This document shows, one piece after another, positions 16,444 through 24,963 of a DNA stretch of 34,489 nt (position 1 is its first letter; every line of letters begins with the position of its first letter). The notes under the pieces were generated by a model. It saw nothing but the letters and a program-made list of their open reading frames with translations. It made no database searches and was not told the origin of the DNA. The stretch comes from PNAI01 sp964575715 (GTDB lineage: Bacteria > Pseudomonadota > Alphaproteobacteria > Rhizobiales > Xanthobacteraceae): contig CAZNSG010000060.1 of NCBI GenBank assembly GCA_964575715.1, forward strand, positions 1-34,489, read 5' to 3'. Position numbers and translations under genes: made by a program.

Positions 16444-17979
16444 TCACTCTTTCCACGCTGGGACCCTCATGGCGTACCAGGTCTTGAGCGACGCCAACGA
16501 CGGATGCGCCAGCGCGCGTTGCAGATAGCGCCATACCCGCGGCATGTGACGCAAATATTGCGGTTTGCCGTCACGCCGGTCGAGGCGCGCAAATATTCCG
16601 AGAATCTTCGATGCGCGCTGGGCGGCGAGCGTGGAGTAGAGGGAGATGAAACTGGGCGGATCGAATTCCTCATCGATCTCTCGACGGCTGCGCACGTACT
16701 GGCCGAGCAGCGCGATTTCCATGTCAAACGGCACATCCACGCGCGCATCCTGCAACAGCGAGGCAAGATCGTAGGCGGGAGGCCCCATCACCGCGTCCTG
16801 GAAATCGAGGATGCCGACCCGTCGCAAATCCTTGCGCTCCGGCAGCCAAATCAGATTGGGCGAGTGGAAGTCGCGCAACACCCAAGTCGGCTTGGCCTCG
16901 ATCGCCGGCTGCAGCGCCTTGCGCCAGAGCGCGACATAGTTCTTGCGCATGTCTTGCGTGACTTCGATGCCCATCCGCGGCAGATACCAGTCGAGCAGCA
17001 GCTCCGCCTCGATGACAAACGCATCCATGTCGTAGCGCGGCAGCTTGTATCCGACGTGCGGAGAGACCGGCAGCAAATCCGAAAGCTGGTAGCGATGCAA
17101 CGCCACCAGCACCTCGACGGCGATGCTATAGCGTTCCTCGATCGGCGCCGGCGGATCGCCCGCCACCACCGGCTCGGTACCGAGGTCCTCGATCAGCAGC
17201 AAGCCTAAGCTGAGTTCGGCATCGAGAACTTGCGGTGCCGACAAGCCGATCTGGCGCAGCCCATTCGCGACCGCAACGAACGGTTTGACGTCCTCGGCGA
17301 GATGCGCGATTTGGCTGTAGGGCTTGCCGTCGCGCACCGGCGGGCCGTCGGGACGGCGCGGGGAGATCATCAGCATGGCGCGCTTGTCTCCCAGCGCGAG
17401 CCGCTCGTAGCTCCGCGTGGATGCGTCGCCCTGGATGCGCCGGCGCGTCGCATCCGCGAACGGGGTGGTATCGAGAAAACGGCGCACCGCGAAGATGCGC
17501 TCGGCGCGCTGCGCAAAGCTGCCGTAGCCGGTGAGCCGCACGTTGCGATAATCGGAACCTTGCTTGGGCGCAAGCGTGAACGCCACATCGAGACGGTCCG
17601 GCGGAAGAACGGCCGCCGCCCGGTCCGGCCACTCCAGCAGCACCACGGCGTCCTTGGGCAGGTCGTCGAACCCGAGCTCGGCGAGTTCGGCCGGACTCTC
17701 GAGCCGGAAAAAATCGGCGTGCACCAGCGGAAATCTCGTCAAATCGTAGGTCTGCATCAGCGTAAACGTCGGGCTCGGCACCACGATGGTCTGGTCTTCG
17801 GCCAGATGCCGGATGAGCGCGCGGGCGAATGTGGTCTTGCCGGCGCCGAGATCGCCCGAGAGCGTCACCAGATCGCCGGGCTCGAGCACGGCCGCGACAT
17901 CGCGCATGAACTTGTGCATCGCCGGCTCGTCTGCCAGCGTGATCGCAAAGCTCGATCTGACGGACGAGGTCGGGAGCAT
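16444..17979 (-). CDS. tsaE: TsaE / AmgK-like phosphotransferase fusion
   Basis: 511 residues with two parts. Residues 1 to about 155 are TsaE, the ATPase for t6A37 tRNA modification: P-loop SGDLGAGKTTFARAL, SPTFTLMQTY, HADFFRLES and LLEWPDR. From about 165 onward is an aminoglycoside-phosphotransferase-like kinase: GDASTRSYERL (nucleotide loop), LLIEDLG, the catalytic loop LRDFHSPNLIWLPE and the metal-binding ILDFQDAVMGPPAYDL. This kinase resembles AmgK (anomeric MurNAc/GlcNAc kinase). I recall the same fusion from other Rhizobiales. Start ATG 17979 is provisional; ATG 18006 is possible. The open frame further upstream runs into repeats. Confidence 0.88.
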   Translation of the reverse strand: MLPTSSVRSSFAITLADEPAMHKFMRDVAAVLEPGDLVTLSGDLGAGKTTFARALIRHLAEDQTIVVPSPTFTLMQTYDLTRFPLVHADFFRLESPAELAELGFDDLPKDAVVLLEWPDRAAAVLPPDRLDVAFTLAPKQGSDYRNVRLTGYGSFAQRAERIFAVRRFLDTTPFADATRRRIQGDASTRSYERLALGDKRAMLMISPRRPDGPPVRDGKPYSQIAHLAEDVKPFVAVANGLRQIGLSAPQVLDAELSLGLLLIEDLGTEPVVAGDPPAPIEERYSIAVEVLVALHRYQLSDLLPVSPHVGYKLPRYDMDAFVIEAELLLDWYLPRMGIEVTQDMRKNYVALWRKALQPAIEAKPTWVLRDFHSPNLIWLPERKDLRRVGILDFQDAVMGPPAYDLASLLQDARVDVPFDMEIALLGQYVRSRREIDEEFDPPSFISLYSTLAAQRASKILGIFARLDRRDGKPQYLRHMPRVWRYLQRALAHPSLASLKTWYAMRVPAWKE

Positions 17980-18032
17980 CAGTTCTTGCCTGTTCCTTTT
18001 TGTCATGCCCCGCGACCGCAGGCAATGACCAA

Positions 18033-18136
18033 AGCATGATCCCGAAAATGCCTGCCCCCGGACTTGATCCGGGGGTGGCAACCGGTTTTCGAAAAAGATT
18101 ATGGTCAAACGAAAAGCTAGAGTCTGATCCATTGAG
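18033..18136. repeat. GATCATGCTC palindromic repeat, copy 3 (decayed)
   Basis: Left arm agcatgatc (18033-18041), right arm GATTATGGTC (18097-18106, two changes from the basic arm). It has the same accggtttt core as the copies at 3 and 5455, and the same nested gacttgatcc palindrome as copy 1. The tail carries agctagagtctgatcc. It lies just upstream of the tsaE fusion gene. Confidence 0.7.
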
Positions 18137-18165
18137 AGTGCAGCGGCTGCCGCGCCGGCAGAGCG

Positions 18166-18303
18166 CTCCCTCCCCCGCTTGCGGGGGAGGGTTGGGGTGG
18201 GGGAACGATGCCGTAAAACGCGAAAACTGTTCGCTCTGTTAAGTATTTTCCCCCTCCCGGATCGCTCCGCGATCCGACCTCCCCCGCAAGCGGGAGAGGT
18301 GAA
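18166..18303. repeat. CCCTCCCCC palindromic repeat, copy C
   Basis: The left end CTCCCTCCCCCGCTTGCGG and the right end CCTCCCCCGCAAGCGGGAG form a near-perfect terminal inverted repeat; each end is itself a hairpin. The right part gatcgctccgcgatc resembles that of the addA copy. It lies between divL-like and tsaE. An adjacent hairpin CTGATTC (18322-18328) / GAATCAG (18338-18344) follows. Confidence 0.8.
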
Positions 18304-18347
18304 GCGAGTATGCGGCACTGTCTGATTCAATGCTGCTGAATCAGACT

Positions 18348-20885
18348 CTAGGCCGCCGTCCGTTTGGCCGCCTGCTCGATCGGGAACCGGCAGCTCACCG
18401 CGGTGCCGCGGCCGACCATGGAATCGATGCTGATCTCACCGCCGTGCAGCTCGACGAAGGAGCGCACCAGCGAAAGCCCGAGCCCGGCGCCGCGATGGCG
18501 CGAACCGTGCGGGTGCGTTTCGAACCAGTCGAACACCCGGTGCATCATCTCCGGCGGGATGCCGGGGCCGCGATCGATGACCGAGAACACAATCGCCTCG
18601 TCGCGCCGCTCGGCCGCAAGCGTCACGGTCTCGCCCGCCGGCGAGAAGCCCACCGCGTTGGACAGCAGATTGAACAGAATCTGGCGGATGCGCCGCTCAT
18701 CGGCGATGAAGCTGCCGATATCGGGCGCGGCCTTGATTTCAAGCTTGATGTCATCCTTCACCAAGCGGTCCTTGATGCCTTCGGCGGCGGCATCCATGGA
18801 CTTGCGGATATTGACCGTGCCGAGGTTGAGCGTCATCGACCCGGCATCGATGGTGGCAAGATCGAGGATGTCGTTGATGATCGCGAGCAGCGCATTGGTG
18901 GATGTGGTGATGTAACCGAGATATTCCTCCTGCTTGGCGGTCAACGGTCCGGTCGCCGGTTCGCGCAGGAAATGGGCAAAGCCGATGATATTGGTCAGCG
19001 GCGAGCGCAGCTCGTAGGAAACATGGTGCACAAAATTGATTTTGAGCGCGTCCGCGGCCACCAGCGCCTCGTTGCGCTCGCGCAGCACCCGCTCGACATT
19101 GACGGTGTCGGTGACATCCTGGAAGGCGACCAGCGTAGCGCCATCGGGCAACGGCATGGTGACGAGATCGACCACGCTGCCGTCCTTGCGCTCGAGCCGG
19201 CCGATGACCTGCGCGCGGTCCTCGATTGCGGTCACGCTCGTGCGCAGCTTTCGCCACAGCACGTCGTCGCCGTATAGCATTCGGCACCAGTCGATCACGG
19301 CTTCGATATGCGGATGCTCGGAGAGCGCGTTCGAGTCGAGCTTCCACATCTTTGCGAACGCCGGATTATGCAGCCGCACGCGGCCGTCGCTGCCGAACAC
19401 CGCGATCGCCTCGACCAGATTGTCCAGCGTTTCGCCCTGCACGCGGATCAGCGCATCGTAGCGGCGCACCAGATCAAGCCGTTCCGTGACGTCCTCGAAC
19501 ACGTAGGTGACGCCGCCCTGCGGATTGGGCGTGGTGACGACGCGGAGCGTGCGCGCGTTCGGCAGGTGCCACAGATGCTCTTTTGCTTCGGTGGCGCGAT
19601 AGGCCTCGTGCAGGGCGCTCTTCCAAGCCCGGTAATCCGGCTCCTCCGGCAGCTTGCGCGCAGCGCGCAGCCGGTCAAGCACTTCCGAATCGGACGGATT
19701 CTGGTCGAGGTAGGCGGCATCGAGATCCCACAGCGAGCAAAAGGCCGCATTGTAGAAAGTGAGTTTTTGCTCGGCCGTGAAAATGGCAACGCCGGTCGCG
19801 AGCTGATCGAGCGTGCGGCGGTGCGCGTCCGCCAGGCTCTTGAGCTCGGCGCGCAGGTTATCGATCTCGGTGACGTCGAAGCCGAGCCCGGCGCTGCCGC
19901 AGCGCGTCGGCACATCGAGCACTTGGAGGATACGGCGGCCGCCGGCCACGATGGCCGGGCCACGATCGCTAAAAATCTTGCCGGCGGCGCGCGCGGCACG
20001 CGCTAGCTCGCGCGCGGGCCGATCGAGCAATTCGATCCCGCGGCTGACTGCGTCGGTGCCATCCCTGGCCTCCACCGCGCTGGCATAGGCTGTATTGGCG
20101 AATATCAGCGCACCGGCTGTGTCGCGCACCCACACCGGAGCGGGCAGCGCATCGATCAGCGTGCGCAGCGATTCGATGTTCGCTGCAAGCCTCTCGTAGC
20201 GCGCATTGAGTTCGGCCAATTCGCGCTTGAACCCGCTTACATCGCGCAGCCGCAGCACCGCGCAGCCGCCGATCGCGCGCCCTTCCGCATCGATCGCGCC
20301 CCCTGAGAGCGTCAAGAGCGACATCGCGAACGGCTCGCCGCTCGCGCGCAGCGCATCGACCGCATGCTCTATGGCTTGCGCCTTGTCCGGGTCGAGCCAG
20401 CTTCCGAACGCGAGCACGCGCTGCGGCATTGTGGCGGCAGTGATCTGCGTCGTGTCGCCGAGAATAGTGGGCTCGCCGCCGGTGGCCGCCCAGGTCACCA
20501 GAACTTGCGGCTCCGAGAACAGCAAGGTGTTGACGCGGTCGCGCTCGGCCCGGGCCGCGATGATGTCATCGTGCAGGCTTGCCTCTATGGCTGCCGCACG
20601 CGCGCGCGTGCGCAGGAGCACGATGGCCGTGGTGACGCCAAAGCCCAGCAAGCCGACGATGAATGCAAAGCCCGCGATCTCGTGCGGAGCAAGCGATGCG
20701 ACCGCGCCGAGAGTGAGGGAGAAAGTTGCCAGCTCCTCGGCGCCGGCTGGTATCGGCACCAGCGTCATTGCCGCGGCAAGCGTCGCCGCAACGAAATGGG
20801 CATTAACGACATAAGCGATCAAAAATCCGCCTCGCCGCGGATGAGCATGAAACCCCCCGCCCGTCTCCCGGCTCGTGTCCGGCAT
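18348..20885 (-). CDS. divL: DivL-like PAS sensor with tyrosine in place of the kinase histidine
   Basis: About 845 residues. A signal-like hydrophobic N-terminus ending in PAGAEE, a membrane helix (IAGFAFIVGLLGFGVTTAIV), at least three PAS-type regions, then a histidine-kinase core. The phosphoacceptor motif reads HHVSYELRSPLTN, so the usual His is Tyr (codon 19014-19016), the hallmark of Caulobacter DivL, which controls the CckA-CtrA cell-cycle pathway. The ATP-binding boxes look intact: NLLSNAVGFSP, IDRGPGIP and HRGAGLGLSLV. It probably acts on CckA rather than as an ordinary kinase; this is known for DivL and inferred here. Start at ATG 20885 is uncertain (GTG 20930 is possible). Confidence 0.82.
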   Translation of the reverse strand: MPDTSRETGGGFHAHPRRGGFLIAYVVNAHFVAATLAAAMTLVPIPAGAEELATFSLTLGAVASLAPHEIAGFAFIVGLLGFGVTTAIVLLRTRARAAAIEASLHDDIIAARAERDRVNTLLFSEPQVLVTWAATGGEPTILGDTTQITAATMPQRVLAFGSWLDPDKAQAIEHAVDALRASGEPFAMSLLTLSGGAIDAEGRAIGGCAVLRLRDVSGFKRELAELNARYERLAANIESLRTLIDALPAPVWVRDTAGALIFANTAYASAVEARDGTDAVSRGIELLDRPARELARAARAAGKIFSDRGPAIVAGGRRILQVLDVPTRCGSAGLGFDVTEIDNLRAELKSLADAHRRTLDQLATGVAIFTAEQKLTFYNAAFCSLWDLDAAYLDQNPSDSEVLDRLRAARKLPEEPDYRAWKSALHEAYRATEAKEHLWHLPNARTLRVVTTPNPQGGVTYVFEDVTERLDLVRRYDALIRVQGETLDNLVEAIAVFGSDGRVRLHNPAFAKMWKLDSNALSEHPHIEAVIDWCRMLYGDDVLWRKLRTSVTAIEDRAQVIGRLERKDGSVVDLVTMPLPDGATLVAFQDVTDTVNVERVLRERNEALVAADALKINFVHHVSYELRSPLTNIIGFAHFLREPATGPLTAKQEEYLGYITTSTNALLAIINDILDLATIDAGSMTLNLGTVNIRKSMDAAAEGIKDRLVKDDIKLEIKAAPDIGSFIADERRIRQILFNLLSNAVGFSPAGETVTLAAERRDEAIVFSVIDRGPGIPPEMMHRVFDWFETHPHGSRHRGAGLGLSLVRSFVELHGGEISIDSMVGRGTAVSCRFPIEQAAKRTAA

Positions 20886-21221
20886 GCCCGCTTGCCCCAA
20901 ATGCTGTTCGCCCCAAATGCCGCCTGCCACAAGTGCCGGATAAGCGAATCCGTCAACCCTCCACGCGGCGGAGGCCGAACGACGATACCGGCACGGCTAC
21001 AGATGCTTTTGTCCCAAACGGCGGCCGAACGGCGCCTTAAGGGTCGACGGCCGGCCAACCAAACGCGCCGCCCGCGAATCATCGGACTTTACTCTCAAGC
21101 GGAATCCGCCCGAAAGAGTCCAGACCGTGAACGATGGGTTGAGGCATGATGGACGGCGCGCCTCTGGATCCAGGACCTTGCCATGGCCCGTCCGGACAAC
21201 ACGGACAAAGCCGGTCGTCTA
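20886..21221. other. Gap between dut and divL-like with nothing recognisable
   Basis: 336 bp after the dut stop and before the divL-like start on the minus strand. I see no convincing gene, terminator or member of the repeat families found elsewhere. It presumably contains the divL promoter, but no clear -35/-10 pair stands out. Confidence 0.5.
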
Positions 21222-21680
21222 TCATTCCTGCCCTGTCGAACCGAATCCTTTCGCGCCACGCGTTGTTTCATCGAGCGTTTGCACCTCCATCACCTGCGCA
21301 TGCAGCACGGGCGCGATCACCAATTGGGCAATGCGCGAGCCGCGTGTCACAGAAAACGTCTCGTTGCCGAAATTAACCAGCAGAATCTGTATTTCACCGC
21401 GATAGTCCGCATCGATCGTGCCGGGCGCATTGAGCACGGTGACGCCATGCCGCGCCGCAAGCCCGGAGCGCGGCCGCACCTGGCCTTCCGTTCCCGGCGG
21501 CAGCGCAAGCGCAAGTCCGGTCGGGATCGCCGCCCATTTGCCGGGCGCGATCGACACCGGTGCATCGGCCGGCACCGCGGCGACGAGATCAAGCCCGGCC
21601 GCGTGCGCGCTCTGATAGGCCGGCAGCGGCAGATCGGCGGCGTGCGGCAGCCGCATGATGCGCACTTCGATGGCGCTCAT
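21222..21680 (-). CDS. dut: dUTP diphosphatase
   Basis: 152 residues, a trimeric dUTPase. All five motifs are present: AGLDL, RPRSGLA, GTIDADYRGEI, RGSRIAQLVI and RGAKGFGSTG at the C-terminus. It hydrolyses dUTP to dUMP, preventing uracil incorporation and supplying dTMP synthesis. The start overlaps the coaBC stop (ATGA, 21680-21677), so translation is coupled to coaBC. Confidence 0.97.
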   Translation of the reverse strand: MSAIEVRIMRLPHAADLPLPAYQSAHAAGLDLVAAVPADAPVSIAPGKWAAIPTGLALALPPGTEGQVRPRSGLAARHGVTVLNAPGTIDADYRGEIQILLVNFGNETFSVTRGSRIAQLVIAPVLHAQVMEVQTLDETTRGAKGFGSTGQE

Positions 21681-23086
21681 TTTGCGATTTCCGCAAACGC
21701 CGCCGCGATCCGGGAAACCAGCGCATCGGCGACCGCGTCCTTCGATTGCGGCGGCAACGATTCGACACCCGCACGCGTGACCACGTGAATTGTATTGCGA
21801 TCGCCGCCCATGACCCCGGATGCGGGCGAGACATCGTTGGCGACGATCCAGTCGCAGCCCTTGCGCGCAAGCTTTGCCTTGGCGTTCTCGATCACCTTCT
21901 CGGTCTCGGCCGCGAATCCGATGAGCAATTTCGGCCGGCGCGATTTGTCATGTGCGACGGTGGAGAGAATGTCGGGGTTCTCCACGAGCGAGAATTCCGG
22001 CGCGGTTTTGCCGGTCTTCTTGATCTTCTGGCCTTTGGTTTCCACCGTCCGCCAGTCCGCCACAGCCGCCGCGAAAATACCGACATCGGCCGGCAGCGCG
22101 GCCTCGACCGCGTGCAGCATGGCGCGCGCGGTCTCGACTTTCACCACCTTCACACCAAACGGATCGGGCACATGCACCGGGCCGGAGATCAGGATCACTT
22201 CGGCTCCCGCCGCCGCCGCCGCTGCCGCAATGGCATGGCCCTGCTTGCCCGACGAGCGATTGGCGATATAGCGCACCGGGTCGATCGGCTCGTGCGTTGG
22301 TCCCGAAGTGACAATGACGCGCTTGCCCGCGAGCGCCCGCACCTTGCCATGCAGCATCTCGATAGCCGCCACGATTTCGAGCGGCTCCGCCATGCGGCCG
22401 ACGCCCGCCTCGCCCGCCTCCGCCATCTCGCCCGCATTCGGGCCAACGATTGCAGCGCCGTCGGCGACAAGCTGCGCGAGATTGCGCCGCGTCGCCGGAT
22501 GCTCCCACATGCGCGGGTTCATCGCCGGCACCAGCAGGATTTTTTTATCGGTTGCGAGCAGCACGGCCGTGGCGAGATCGTCGGCGTGCCCGCCCGCCAT
22601 CTTGGCCAGAAGATCGGCGGTGGCGGGCGCCGCCACGATCAGATCGCTCTCACGCGCGAGCCGGATGTGGCCGATGTCGAATTCGCTCTCCGCATCGAAC
22701 AGATCGGTGAAGACTTTGCCGCCGGCGAGCGCGCCGGCCGAAAGTGGCGTGACGAATTCCTGCGCTGCCGCGGTCATGATCACGCGCACGGCGATGCGGC
22801 GCTCTTTGAGCCGCCGGATGAGGTCGAGCGATTTGTACGCCGCGATCCCGCCGCCGATCACGAGTAGAACTCTCAGTATCGGCGCCTCGTGCGCCCGATC
22901 GCGTGCGGAATGCTGCTCATGCGATTCGGCGGGCGGCGCGCGCGTTGTGAATTCTTCGGCGTCGGCCGCGGCACTGCGCAAGATATTGCGCACCTCGTCC
23001 TCGACCGAACGGCCGGCCCTGGCCGCGCGCAACCGCAGCCGCTTCTTCACGTGCTCATCGAGCTGGCGGACGGTGAGCGAGGACAT
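21677..23086 (-). CDS. coaBC: CoaBC with N-terminal FitA/VapB-like RHH domain
   Basis: 469 residues. From about 71: the CoaC flavoprotein decarboxylase (VIGGGIAAYKSLDLIRR, GHIRLARESD, APATADLLAKMAGG, PAMNPRMWEHP). From about 255: the CoaB ligase (VTSGPTHEPIDPVRYIANR, SSGKQGHAIA, AAVADWR). Together they turn 4'-phosphopantothenate and cysteine into 4'-phosphopantetheine for CoA. Residues 1-40 (SLTVRQLDEHVKKRLRLRAA then GRSVEDEVRNILRSA) match ribbon-helix-helix antitoxins of the FitA/VapB type. No ATG, GTG or TTG lies at the expected native CoaC start, so the fusion seems real. The flap reads EMAEAGEAGVGRM, without the Cys of the E. coli ACGD motif. Confidence 0.93.
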   Translation of the reverse strand: MSSLTVRQLDEHVKKRLRLRAARAGRSVEDEVRNILRSAAADAEEFTTRAPPAESHEQHSARDRAHEAPILRVLLVIGGGIAAYKSLDLIRRLKERRIAVRVIMTAAAQEFVTPLSAGALAGGKVFTDLFDAESEFDIGHIRLARESDLIVAAPATADLLAKMAGGHADDLATAVLLATDKKILLVPAMNPRMWEHPATRRNLAQLVADGAAIVGPNAGEMAEAGEAGVGRMAEPLEIVAAIEMLHGKVRALAGKRVIVTSGPTHEPIDPVRYIANRSSGKQGHAIAAAAAAAGAEVILISGPVHVPDPFGVKVVKVETARAMLHAVEAALPADVGIFAAAVADWRTVETKGQKIKKTGKTAPEFSLVENPDILSTVAHDKSRRPKLLIGFAAETEKVIENAKAKLARKGCDWIVANDVSPASGVMGGDRNTIHVVTRAGVESLPPQSKDAVADALVSRIAAAFAEIAK

Positions 23087-23123
23087 GGCGGTTCCCTAGT
23101 TCGGGCAAGGCCTTACCATACTA

Positions 23124-23151
23124 ATGATTGCATTGCAATCAATGCAATCAT
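23124..23151 (-). promoter_or_regulatory. Perfect 28-bp palindrome upstream of coaBC, candidate operator
   Basis: ATGATTGCATTG (23124-23135), CAAT, then CAATGCAATCAT (23140-23151): a perfect 12-bp inverted repeat, 37 nt upstream of the coaBC start and overlapping the ubiB stop codon. On the minus strand TTGATT and TATGGT, 16 nt apart, form a weak sigma70-like promoter whose -35 lies inside the palindrome. No T-run follows, so a terminator is unlikely. Confidence 0.6.
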
Positions 23152-24719
23152 TTGGCCGTCAGGACCAGCCATAACAGCAGCCCCGCGATCGCCCACAGCG
23201 CCACGACGACCCAGCGGTTGCGGCGCGACTCGGCCGCCCCAATGGCCTCCACCGTCTGCGGCGAAAGCACCAATCCATCTCGCGTGATGGTATCGAGCTG
23301 CTCGACCATTGCGGCCCCGCGCGACATCAGCCCCGGCACGCCGGACAGGAAGCGCCCGACCTCGCCCGCGCCCTCGGCGATATCTTCAATCCGCCCGACC
23401 GGCCCGAGGTGCCGCTCCACCCATTCGCGCACCACCGGCTCGGACACTTTCCACATGTCGAGCTTGGGATCGAGCGCGCGCCCCACGCCCTCGACCACCA
23501 CCATGGTTTTTTGCAGCAGCAGCAGTTCCGGCCGCGTGCGCATGTCGAACAGGCCGGTGACCTCGAACAGCAGCATCAAGAGCTTCGCCATGGAAATATC
23601 TTCGGCGGAGCGGTTATGGATCGGCTCGCCGATGGCGCGGATCGCTTGTGCGAAGCTCTCCACCGAATGCTGCGCCGGCACATAGCCGGCCTCGAAATGC
23701 ACCTCCGCCGTGCGCCGGTAGTTGCGCGTGATGAAGCCGTGGAGGATTTCCGCCAAAAACCGGCGCTCCTTCGGCCGCAGCCGCCCCATGATGCCGAAAT
23801 CGACCGCGACCAGACGCCCTTTGTCATCAACGAAGAGATTGCCCGGATGCATGTCGGCGTGGAAGAAACCATCGCGCAGCGCGTGCCGCAGAAAAGTTTG
23901 TATGAGCGAACGGCCGAGCTGCGGCAGGTCGAAACCCTTGGCCTCCAATGTCGCGCGGTCGTGCAGCGGTGTGCCCTCGATCCACTCCAGCGTGAGCACG
24001 TCCTTGGCGGTGCGGTCCCAATCCACCGCCGGCATGCGGAAATCCGGATCGGCCTTGGTATTCTCCGCCATCTCGGAAAGTGCTGCGGCTTCCAGCCGCA
24101 AATCCATTTCCACTGCCATCGAGCGGGCGAGCGTTGCCGCTACTTCGGTCAGCCGCAGGCGGCGCGCTTCCGCCGAGAACAATTCCGCCTGCCGCGCGGC
24201 GAACGCGAACGCCTCAAGGTCGACGCGGAACCGCGCCGCGATGCCCGGCCGCAGCACTTTTACCGCAACCGCGCGCGGCCCATCGGCAGATGCGACTTCG
24301 GCGCGATGCACTTGCGCAATCGAAGCGGCCGCGACCGAGGGGCCAAAGTGCGTGAACAATTCTTCCAGCGGCCGATCGAGCGCGGTCTCGATTTGCGCCA
24401 AGGCTTCCGCTTGCGGGAACGGCGCCATCTTGTCTTGCAGCGTCTCCAGATCGCGCGCCAATGCGGCGCCCACCACGTCCGGCCGCGTCGCCATGAACTG
24501 GCCGAGCTTGACATAAGTCGGCCCGAGCTTGGTGAGCGCGGTGGCCAGCCGGTGTTCCACGCTGGAGCTGGTCGGCCGCTCGATCAGCCGCGCCAGCCGA
24601 ACGCCGATCCGCGCCGGCAATGGCAACGGCGCAGGATCGATCAGCCCGAACACGCCCTCGCGCGCCAGCACCATGCCGGCGCGGCCGAGGCGGAGGAGAT
24701 GGGAGAGAGCGGAGATCAC
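23148..24719 (-). CDS. ubiB: UbiB, ubiquinone-biosynthesis ATPase/kinase-like protein
   Basis: 523 residues, ABC1/ADCK/UbiB atypical kinase family. The KxGQ motif is in GPTYVKLGQFMATRPD, followed by an AAAS (A-rich loop) in SVAAASIAQVHRAEV, the VAVKVLRPGI lysine, the catalytic loop HADMHPGNLFV, and VAVDFGIMGRL. A C-terminal membrane helix (WVVVALWAIAGLLLWLVL) anchors it in the inner membrane. It is needed for ubiquinone synthesis, probably by moving lipid intermediates. ubiE precedes it, with a 244-bp gap filled by a repeat; coaBC follows. Confidence 0.95.
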   Translation of the reverse strand: MISALSHLLRLGRAGMVLAREGVFGLIDPAPLPLPARIGVRLARLIERPTSSSVEHRLATALTKLGPTYVKLGQFMATRPDVVGAALARDLETLQDKMAPFPQAEALAQIETALDRPLEELFTHFGPSVAAASIAQVHRAEVASADGPRAVAVKVLRPGIAARFRVDLEAFAFAARQAELFSAEARRLRLTEVAATLARSMAVEMDLRLEAAALSEMAENTKADPDFRMPAVDWDRTAKDVLTLEWIEGTPLHDRATLEAKGFDLPQLGRSLIQTFLRHALRDGFFHADMHPGNLFVDDKGRLVAVDFGIMGRLRPKERRFLAEILHGFITRNYRRTAEVHFEAGYVPAQHSVESFAQAIRAIGEPIHNRSAEDISMAKLLMLLFEVTGLFDMRTRPELLLLQKTMVVVEGVGRALDPKLDMWKVSEPVVREWVERHLGPVGRIEDIAEGAGEVGRFLSGVPGLMSRGAAMVEQLDTITRDGLVLSPQTVEAIGAAESRRNRWVVVALWAIAGLLLWLVLTAK

Positions 24720-24740
24720 GAGGCGGTTCAGCGGACTATT

Positions 24741-24959
24741 CTAACCCTCTCCCCTTGTGGGAGAGGGTGGTCCGCAGCCGCCGCAGGCGGCAAGGACCGG
24801 GTGAGGGGTAACTTTTTTAAGCAGTGCGCCGGGCTTACCCCTCACCCGGCTCGCGCCTCACGGCGCATAGCCCGGCGCAAGCGCCGGGCGTCAAACGAAA
24901 GGACGCGAATGCCAGTTGGCATTCGCTATGCACCCTCTCCCGCAAGGGGAGAGGGTAAG
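24741..24959. repeat. CCCTCTCCCC palindromic repeat, copy D (with nested modules)
   Basis: A 219-bp element with 29-bp terminal inverted repeats (24741-24769 and 24931-24959) differing at two positions. Inner arms gggtgaggggtaa and ttacccctcaccc pair around about 20 nt. The right half holds added modules: a stem with cccggcgcaagcgccggg, and a perfect palindrome GCGAATGCCA-GT-TGGCATTCGC. It fills the space between the ubiE stop and the ubiB start. Confidence 0.85.
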
Positions 24960-24963
24960 ACCA

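Noticed and set aside
23124..23151. Palindrome upstream of coaBC as the ubiB terminator
   Set aside because: No T-run follows on the minus strand, and the position over promoter-like sequence fits an operator better.
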